Position numbers and translations under genes: made by a program. 12,899 nucleotides of DNA from an uncultured Clostridia bacterium. Its GTDB lineage: Bacteria > Bacillota_A > Clostridia > Oscillospirales > Oscillospiraceae. Below the pieces are notes generated by a model, which saw only the letters and a program-made list of their open reading frames with translations, was not told the DNA's origin and searched no databases. The stretch lies in assembly GCA_947167435.1 (NCBI GenBank), contig CAMVIC010000018.1:1-12899 (forward strand), read 5' to 3'. Each line of letters opens with the position of its first letter. Position 1 is the stretch's first letter. Below are positions 7,762 to 12,899 of this stretch, piece by piece.

Positions 7762-9168
7762 ATGGACGAGATGGAAAACCAGGAACTGGATTATGAGGCC
7801 ATACAGGAGCAGCGTACAGACGAACTGGAGGAACTGCTGGACAGCCGGGACATGAAGGGCCTGCAGCGCCGGATGGAGGAAATGAATGAGTTTGACGTGG
7901 CTCTCTTCCTCTCCGAGCTGGAGGACAACCGGATGCCGATGGTTTTCCGCCTGCTGAGCAAGGAGACGGCCGCGGAGGTTTTCGCGGAGCTGGATGCACC
8001 GGAGCAGGAGAGAATCATCAACTCCATCACCGACTCGGAGCTTGCCGGGATTATCGAAGAGCTGTACGTGGACGACGCGGTGGACCTGATGGAGGAACTG
8101 CCCGCAAACGTGGTCAAGCGCGTGATGCGCACCGCCACGCCCCAGACCCGGGCGCTGATCAACCAGTACCTGCATTACCCGGAAAACTCCGCCGGCAGCA
8201 TCATGACCTCGGAGTTTATCGACCTGAAAAAATACATGAGCGTAAAAGAGTCCTTTGCCCGCATCCGCCGCATCGGCGAGGACAAGGAGACCATTTACGT
8301 CTGCTTTGTGACCGACGCTTCCCGCAAGCTGGAGGGCGTGGTTACGGTAAAGGACCTGCTGCTGAACGACCCGGACACGGTGATTGAGGAGCTGATGGAC
8401 CGAAACATCATCTTCGCCTCCACCACCGAGGACCAGGAGAGCGTCTCCGCCAAATTCTCGGACTATGACCTGGTGGTTCTGCCGGTGGTGGACAAGGAAG
8501 GCAGACTGGTGGGCATTGTCACCGTCGACGACGTCATCGACGTTATGGAACAGGAGGCCACCGAGGACTTCGAACTGATGGCCGGTATGACGCCGTCTGA
8601 CAAGCCCTATTCCCGGACCGGCCCCCTGGAGATGTGGAAAAACCGCATCCCCTGGCTGATGTTCCTGATGCTCTCCGCCACCTTCACCAGCATGATTCTT
8701 ACGGCCTTTGAAGAGCGGCTTGCCGTGGTGGCGGGCCTGATTCCTTTTATTCCCATGCTGATGGGCACCGGCGGCAACTCCGGCGCCCAGTCCGCCACTG
8801 CGGTTATCCGAAGCCTGTCCCTTGGGGAGACCGAGCCCAGGGACGCGCTGCGGGTACTGTGGAAAGAGTGGCGCACGGCGGTGCTCTGCGGCGCCAGCCT
8901 TGCGGTGGTGAATTTCTTCAAGATGCTGCTGGTGGACGGATTGCTGCTGGGCAACGAAAACGTGACCGTCGCCGTGGCGGCGACGGTGAGCCTTACCATC
9001 GTGTTCATCGTGATGTTTGCCAAGATTGTGGGCAGCATGCTGCCCATCGGCGCAGAGAAGGTGGGCCTGGACCCGGCGGTCATGGCAAACCCGCTGATCT
9101 CCACACTGACCGACGCGGTGTCGCTTTTGATCTATATTTTTATCGCCAAGCTGATTCTGCACATCTGA
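7762..9168 (+). CDS. mgtE: MgtE-family magnesium channel/transporter
   Basis: 468-residue inner-membrane Mg2+ channel of the MgtE family. Domain order: cytosolic N-domain of helical repeats (about 15-135), PENSAGSIMT (140-149) opening the CBS pair (about 145-270, with GVVTVKDLLL and GIVTVDDVIDV), a plug helix, then a five-helix membrane domain from about 293. The diagnostic pore-region motif GTGGNSGAQS is at 335-344. D451 in STLTDAV matches the ion-selective Asp of Thermus MgtE (Asp432). Acidic residues in the N-domain and CBS pair are expected to sense intracellular Mg2+ directly. ATG 7762 is chosen because GGGGG at 7749-7753 sits 8 bases upstream; GTG 7753 and TTG 7759 are in-frame alternatives. 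First gene of a co-directional run; the next starts 14 bases after its stop. Cobalt transport is also possible for the family. Confidence 0.95.
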   Translation: MDEMENQELDYEAIQEQRTDELEELLDSRDMKGLQRRMEEMNEFDVALFLSELEDNRMPMVFRLLSKETAAEVFAELDAPEQERIINSITDSELAGIIEELYVDDAVDLMEELPANVVKRVMRTATPQTRALINQYLHYPENSAGSIMTSEFIDLKKYMSVKESFARIRRIGEDKETIYVCFVTDASRKLEGVVTVKDLLLNDPDTVIEELMDRNIIFASTTEDQESVSAKFSDYDLVVLPVVDKEGRLVGIVTVDDVIDVMEQEATEDFELMAGMTPSDKPYSRTGPLEMWKNRIPWLMFLMLSATFTSMILTAFEERLAVVAGLIPFIPMLMGTGGNSGAQSATAVIRSLSLGETEPRDALRVLWKEWRTAVLCGASLAVVNFFKMLLVDGLLLGNENVTVAVAATVSLTIVFIVMFAKIVGSMLPIGAEKVGLDPAVMANPLISTLTDAVSLLIYIFIAKLILHI

Positions 9169-9182
9169 TCTGAGGGATTCCA

Positions 9183-10103
9183 ATGGAAATGTCCGTTCTT
9201 TTTGACAAACTGCTGATTTTCCTGGTGCTGATGGTGATCGGCTGGGGCTGCATCCGCAGCGGTTTTCTGGACCGCAGCTTTGCCCGTTCAGCCAGCGCCC
9301 TGACCATGAACGTCTTCATGCCCGCCACCATCATAAACGCCACCCTCGCCGTGAACACGGATCTGAGCATGGGGGAGCTGGGCCGGATCATGCTGATCCT
9401 CTGCCTGATGCAGGTGCTGGGCTACATCATCGCTTTTCTGGTGGCGAAGTTCCTGCCCCTGGAGAAGGAGAACAGCGCCGAGTACGAGCTGCTGATGAGC
9501 ATGGGCAACAATCTGTTTATCGGGCTGCCCATTGTGGACGCGCTGCTGGGGCCGCTGGCGGTATTCTATGTCTCTTTGACCTGCCTGCCCTTCAACGTGC
9601 TGATCTATACCTATGGAGTATGGCGGCTGAAAAGCAGCTCTTCCGAGCACCGCCTTCGGCTGAAGGACATGCTGTCCACGCCCCTGGCGGCCACGGTGAT
9701 TTCCCTGGTGCTGATTCTGCTGCGCCCGCCGGTGCCCAGCGCCCTGCGGGGGCTGATCTCCTCCATGGCGGGGGCGACCATGCCGCTGTCCATGGTGGTC
9801 ATCGGTGCATCCATGGGCACGGTGAGCCTGCTGGACGCCTTCCGGCGCAAATCCCTGTATCTGTGCAGCGCCGTGCGACTGCTCCTGGTGCCCGTTCTCA
9901 CCTGGCTGCTGCTGCGGCTGCTGACCGACGATCCGGTGCTGCTGATGACGGCGGTGATTACTTCGGCCTGTCCCAGCGCGGTTCTGGTGTCGGTGCTGGC
10001 AATCCAGTACGGGCACAGCGGCATCTATGCCTCAGAGGGCATTCTGCAGAGCACGCTCCTGTCCATGGCCACCATCCCGGTGCTGATTATGCTTCTGTTC
10101 TGA
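9183..10103 (+). CDS. AEC-family (auxin efflux carrier-like) transporter
   Basis: 306-residue integral membrane protein, hydrophobic almost throughout with about ten predicted segments split by a short polar loop near 148-165. The family-typical half motifs are visible: LTMNVFMPATIINA (40-53), MGNNLFIGLPIV (107-118), MPLSMVVIGASMG (200-212) and SACPSAVLVSVLAIQYG (261-277). AEC proteins are secondary transporters; characterised bacterial members move malate, malonate or other organic acids, but substrate cannot be read from sequence. ATG 9183 has GAGGG at 9172-9176 with a 6-base spacer. It sits 14 bases after mgtE and 16 bases before the DUF1643 gene, so it is very likely in the same transcript. 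Confidence 0.92.
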   Translation: MEMSVLFDKLLIFLVLMVIGWGCIRSGFLDRSFARSASALTMNVFMPATIINATLAVNTDLSMGELGRIMLILCLMQVLGYIIAFLVAKFLPLEKENSAEYELLMSMGNNLFIGLPIVDALLGPLAVFYVSLTCLPFNVLIYTYGVWRLKSSSSEHRLRLKDMLSTPLAATVISLVLILLRPPVPSALRGLISSMAGATMPLSMVVIGASMGTVSLLDAFRRKSLYLCSAVRLLLVPVLTWLLLRLLTDDPVLLMTAVITSACPSAVLVSVLAIQYGHSGIYASEGILQSTLLSMATIPVLIMLLF

Positions 10104-10119
10104 ACGGGAGGGTAGATAA

Positions 10120-10740
10120 ATGCATATACCAAGCGGCGCAAGCCAGAACCTGAAACTGCTGGGCTTTGAGGAAGCGCTGGCTCTCTCCGGCAGGAGCGGG
10201 GGCTATGACGCGGAAAAATGGCTGTATGTGCCGGATTTTTACACGGAATACCGGTATATACTGGGCACCCGGGGACACAATCCCCTGATCTGCATCGGCA
10301 TCAACCCATCCACCGCGGCTCCGGACGATCTGGACAACACCCTCAAGTCCGTGTCCCGCATCGCGGCGGGCAACGGCTTTGACAGCTGGATCATGTTCAA
10401 CGTCTATGCCCAGCGGGCCACCCGGCCCGACGACATGGACCGGGAGCTGAACGAAGCGCTCCACCGGGAGAACATGAAGGCCTTCGCCTGTATTCTTTCA
10501 AACGTGGCTGACGGCGGCGTAAGTCCCGCCATCTGGGCGGCCTGGGGCACTATCATCGAAAAGCGCCCCTATCTGCCCCGGTGCGTACGGGACATGGCGG
10601 CCCTGGGTGAGCGATACGGCGGACACTGGCTGCGGGCCGGGAAATGCTCCGCCAAGGGCCACCCCCACCATCCGCTCTATCTTCGGAAGGACGAAAAGGT
10701 CTGTGAATTTGACATAGAAGGGTATCTGAACAGCTTATGA
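10120..10740 (+). CDS. DUF1643 domain protein
   Basis: 206 residues, soluble, no signal peptide or membrane segment. It matches the DUF1643 pattern in order: LICIGINPSTAAPDDLDNT (56-74), a central FNVYAQRATRPDDM (93-106), WAAWGT (139-144) and, near the end, GHPHHPLYL (180-188), corresponding to the conserved Gly-x-Pro-x-His-Pro-Leu-Tyr stretch. The family is widespread in bacteria, phages and toxin-like contexts, but its biochemical function is not established as far as I know. The conserved Asn, Asp and His suggest an enzyme or nucleotide binder (inference only). Start ATG 10120 has GGGAGGG at 10106-10112 with a 7-base spacer. Its TGA overlaps the ATG of the C-N hydrolase by 4 bases (ATGA), implying tight translational coupling and perhaps related roles. 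Confidence 0.88.
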   Translation: MHIPSGASQNLKLLGFEEALALSGRSGGYDAEKWLYVPDFYTEYRYILGTRGHNPLICIGINPSTAAPDDLDNTLKSVSRIAAGNGFDSWIMFNVYAQRATRPDDMDRELNEALHRENMKAFACILSNVADGGVSPAIWAAWGTIIEKRPYLPRCVRDMAALGERYGGHWLRAGKCSAKGHPHHPLYLRKDEKVCEFDIEGYLNSL

Positions 10741-11561
10741 AGGAAAGCAAATTCAAACTGGCGGTGTGCCAGCTCCGCACGGAGACCGACTGGGACGCGA
10801 CCATGGCCAAGGCCGAGGGCATGATCGCCGCGGCGGCGGAAAACGGCGCCCGGGTGGCCGTTTTGCCGGAGATGTTCAACTGCCCCTATTCCCGGGAATA
10901 CTTCAAAAAGTTTGCCGCCCGCGGCCATGAGGATTCACTGGCGGCCATGTCCCGCTGGGCAAGGGAATACGGCGTGCTGCTGGTGGGCGGCTCCGTGCCC
11001 GAACGGGAGGGAGACAAGCTCTACAACACCTGTTTCGTCTTTGACGCCCAGGGGCGGCAGATTGCCCGGCACCGAAAGGTGCACCTTTTTGACGTGGACC
11101 TGCCCGGCATGCGCTTTCACGAGAGCCACACCTTCGAACCGGGCCGGGACGTAACCACCTTCGAGACACCCTGGGGCACCATGGGCGCCGCGGTCTGCTT
11201 TGACGTGCGCTTTCCGGAGCTTTTCCGGGCCATGGCCGTGCGCGGGGCGAAGGTGATCTTCCTGCCCGCCCAGTTCAACCTGAAAACCGGCCCCGCCCAC
11301 TGGGACTGCAGCCTGAAGATGCGTGCGGTGGACAACGAGCTGTTTTTCGTGGGCGCCTCCGCCGCCCGGTACGAGGGCTTTTCCTACGAATGCTGGGGAC
11401 ACTCTGTGGTCTTCGACCCCTTCGGGACCGTGCTGGCCCAGGCGGATGAGACCGAACAGATCCTCTATGCGGAGATTGACCTGGAACGGATCGACCAGGT
11501 GCGCCAACAGCTGCCCACCTTCCTGCACCTGCGGCGGGACGTGTATTCGGTGGCCGAATGA
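10737..11561 (+). CDS. Carbon-nitrogen hydrolase, Nit2/omega-amidase-like
   Basis: 274 residues, the full nitrilase-superfamily domain. The catalytic triad is visible: Glu45 in LPEMFNCPYS, Lys114 in HRKVHLFDVD, Cys154 in AAVCFDVRFPEL; Glu129 (FHES) fits the second structural glutamate. The LPEMFN-PY stretch, the KVHLFD-D stretch with PG and F-ES after it, and CFD-RFPE are closest to Nit2/omega-amidase, which hydrolyses alpha-ketoglutaramate and alpha-ketosuccinamate. Nit1, which clears deaminated glutathione, and other amide hydrolases of this branch are alternatives. A true nitrilase (R-CN hydrolysis) is unlikely. The start overlaps the DUF1643 stop by 4 bases and its own stop overlaps the NUDIX start by 4 bases. 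No separate RBS is needed to explain expression, although internal GGTATC-type sequence is not a good one. Role inferred: amide clean-up. Confidence 0.9.
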   Translation: MKESKFKLAVCQLRTETDWDATMAKAEGMIAAAAENGARVAVLPEMFNCPYSREYFKKFAARGHEDSLAAMSRWAREYGVLLVGGSVPEREGDKLYNTCFVFDAQGRQIARHRKVHLFDVDLPGMRFHESHTFEPGRDVTTFETPWGTMGAAVCFDVRFPELFRAMAVRGAKVIFLPAQFNLKTGPAHWDCSLKMRAVDNELFFVGASAARYEGFSYECWGHSVVFDPFGTVLAQADETEQILYAEIDLERIDQVRQQLPTFLHLRRDVYSVAE

Positions 11562-12118
11562 GCATCCGGCAGGACATCCTGGCCTATCGGCCCTGGAACG
11601 AACAGGAGGAGCGCGACCGGAAGGTGATTCTGGATTATCTGGACCGGAACCCGGACGCTTTTCTGCGCAGCAATCTCATTGCCCATATGACAGCCTCCGC
11701 CTGGGTGGTGAACCGGGAGTGGGACAAGGTGCTGATGGTCTACCATAAGATCTATGACTCCTGGTCCTGGACCGGAGGGCATGCCGACGGGGACGAGGAC
11801 CTGCTGTCGGTTGCCCTGCGGGAGGTCCGGGAGGAGACGGGCGTGGAGCATGTGCGCCCGGTAAGCCGGCAGATCTATTCCCTGGAGGTCCTGACCGTGG
11901 ACGGGCACGAAAAACACGGCGCCTATGTACCGAGCCACCTTCACCTGAACCTGACCTATCTGCTGGAGGCGGACGAGAGGGACAGCCTGCATATCTGTGA
12001 GGCGGAGAACAGCGGTGTGCGCTGGTTTTCCCCGGAGGAAGCCCTGGCCGCCTCCAGCGAGCCCTGGTTCGTGCAGCGGATCTACCGGAAGCTCAACGAG
12101 AAGCTGAAGGGCTTTTGA
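11558..12118 (+). CDS. NUDIX hydrolase
   Basis: 186 residues. A complete Nudix box is present: G74, five residues, E80, seven residues, then REVREETGV (88-96), with the catalytic REXXEE glutamates E89, E92 and E93 intact. This supports a divalent-metal-dependent hydrolase of nucleoside-diphosphate-linked compounds. The preceding WSWTGGHADGD and the N-terminal segment ending AHMTASAWVVN resemble a subgroup common in clostridia whose substrate I cannot name. ATGA overlap with the C-N hydrolase stop (11558-11561), and the stop overlaps or lies 14 bases before the MBL gene. Possible roles are nucleotide-pool sanitation or an isopentenyl-diphosphate-isomerase-like reaction (same fold); neither is shown. 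Mg2+ dependence is of note given mgtE at the head of the operon, but that may be coincidence. Confidence 0.92.
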   Translation: MSIRQDILAYRPWNEQEERDRKVILDYLDRNPDAFLRSNLIAHMTASAWVVNREWDKVLMVYHKIYDSWSWTGGHADGDEDLLSVALREVREETGVEHVRPVSRQIYSLEVLTVDGHEKHGAYVPSHLHLNLTYLLEADERDSLHICEAENSGVRWFSPEEALAASSEPWFVQRIYRKLNEKLKGF

Positions 12119-12132
12119 GGCAGGAGCGGCGG

Positions 12133-12897
12133 ATGGACAGCTGGTTTACGGTAGAACCCATCGACAGGGAAACCTGGGCCATCAGTGAATACCGGCACTG
12201 GGAAGAGACTCACTGTTATCTCCTGCGGGGCTCGGAGCGCGCCGTACTGATCGACACAGGCCTGGGCGTTGGCAATCTGGAGCGGGTGGTCCGGAATCTG
12301 ACGGAGCTGCCGGTTCTGGTGCTGACGACCCATGCGCACTGGGACCATATCGGCGGGCACCGGCAGTTTGAGCAGTTTGCCGTGCATTGGGCGGAAAAGG
12401 ACTGGGTCACCGGCGGTTTTCCGCTGCCGCTTTCCGCAGTGAAGCAGCAGCTTCTGCGGCAGCCCTGTGACTTTCCGTCATCTTTCCGGCCTGACGAATA
12501 CCGGATCTTTCAGGGAGAGCCGCAGCTGCTTTTGCAGGACGGGATGGAGCTGCCGCTGGGAAACCGGAGCCTCACCGTACTGCACACGCCGGGGCACTCC
12601 CCGGGGCACTGCTGCTTCCATGAGGCGGAGCGGGGCTGGCTCTTTACCGGAGACCTGCTTTATGCCGGCTGCCTGGACGCCTTCTATCCCAGTACGGACC
12701 CGCTGCGGTTTTACCGATCGGTGCAGAGGGTCCGGCGCCTGAAGCCGGAGCGGCTCTTTCCGGGGCATCACCAGCTTGACCCGGAGCCGGAGCTGATCGG
12801 CACGGTGGAGGCGGCGTTTCAGGAACTCTCGGAGGCCGGACTTCTCCGGCACGGCAGCGGCCTGTTTGACTACGGGACCTTTCAGATTCATCTATAA
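12133..12897 (+). CDS. MBL-fold metallo-hydrolase (glyoxalase II-like)
   Basis: 254 residues with all metallo-beta-lactamase-fold metal ligands: HAHWDH (67-72), H155 or nearby in HTPGHSPGHC (151-160), D174 in FTGDLLYAG, and H212/H213 in FPGHH. This is the layout of glyoxalase II, lactonase and related thioester or ester hydrolases with a dinuclear Zn/Fe site. No rubredoxin, flavodoxin or beta-CASP domain is attached, so nuclease or flavo-diiron roles are not supported. ATG 12133 has AGGAG at 12122-12126 with a 6-base spacer. An in-frame TTG at 12115 would overlap the NUDIX stop by 4 bases and add six residues; either start is possible, the ATG is preferred. Last visible gene of the operon; its stop lies 2 bases from the window end, so whether a terminator follows is unknown. 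Confidence 0.9.
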   Translation: MDSWFTVEPIDRETWAISEYRHWEETHCYLLRGSERAVLIDTGLGVGNLERVVRNLTELPVLVLTTHAHWDHIGGHRQFEQFAVHWAEKDWVTGGFPLPLSAVKQQLLRQPCDFPSSFRPDEYRIFQGEPQLLLQDGMELPLGNRSLTVLHTPGHSPGHCCFHEAERGWLFTGDLLYAGCLDAFYPSTDPLRFYRSVQRVRRLKPERLFPGHHQLDPEPELIGTVEAAFQELSEAGLLRHGSGLFDYGTFQIHL

Positions 12898-12899
12898 CA

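Noticed and set aside
7717..9183. 488-codon open frame on the minus strand, antisense to mgtE
   Set aside because: Translation is His/Gln/Gly-rich, typical of an antisense shadow; the plus strand encodes a full MgtE with all diagnostic motifs.
1..12899. CRISPR array, IS element, integrase, attachment site, tRNA
   Set aside because: No spaced direct repeats, transposase or integrase motifs, terminal inverted repeats or tRNA cloverleaf were seen; all space is taken by the ten genes and short promoter or terminator gaps.

Overview
The window is a dense, GC-rich bacterial chromosome segment with no mobile-element, phage or tRNA/rRNA signature. The order holB then ricT (yaaT), a CotH-type lipoprotein with lamin-tail domains, an Xfp phosphoketolase, strong GGAGG ribosome sites and sigma-A-like promoters point to a GC-rich Firmicute. 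A Clostridia/Oscillospirales gut anaerobe is the most natural guess. This is inferred from gene content only, since no 16S gene is present.

Layout. (1) 1-2748, minus strand: a two-gene unit of a CotH-kinase/lamin-tail lipoprotein followed by a PAP2 membrane phosphatase cut off by the left edge. (2) 2749-2931: a divergent promoter region. (3) 2932-5092, plus strand: holB (DNA polymerase III delta') overlapping ricT, whose product carries an unusually long charged, Arg-rich tail. (4) 5106-5147: a near-perfect hairpin with an A-tract and a T-tract, a bidirectional terminator between convergent genes. (5) 5202-7565, minus strand: a monocistronic phosphoketolase. (6) 7566-7761: a second divergent promoter region. 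(7) 7762-12897, plus strand: six closely packed co-directional genes, namely mgtE, an AEC-family transporter, a DUF1643 protein, a nitrilase/omega-amidase-like C-N hydrolase, a NUDIX hydrolase and a metallo-beta-lactamase-fold hydrolase.

How they fit. holB and ricT are the familiar core housekeeping pair (replication clamp loader; Ric-complex/RNase Y factor). The phosphoketolase makes acetyl-phosphate from pentose or fructose phosphates. The last four genes of the long plus-strand operon overlap end to start by 4 nt or are coupled through a nearby RBS. They are small soluble hydrolases or an uncharacterised protein, which suggests a metabolite clean-up cassette downstream of Mg2+ and organic-anion transporters. 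The most interesting candidates for follow-up are that DUF1643/Nit/NUDIX/MBL cassette, the ricT tail, and the CotH plus PAP2 surface pair. I found no clearly new defence, CRISPR or mobile system.
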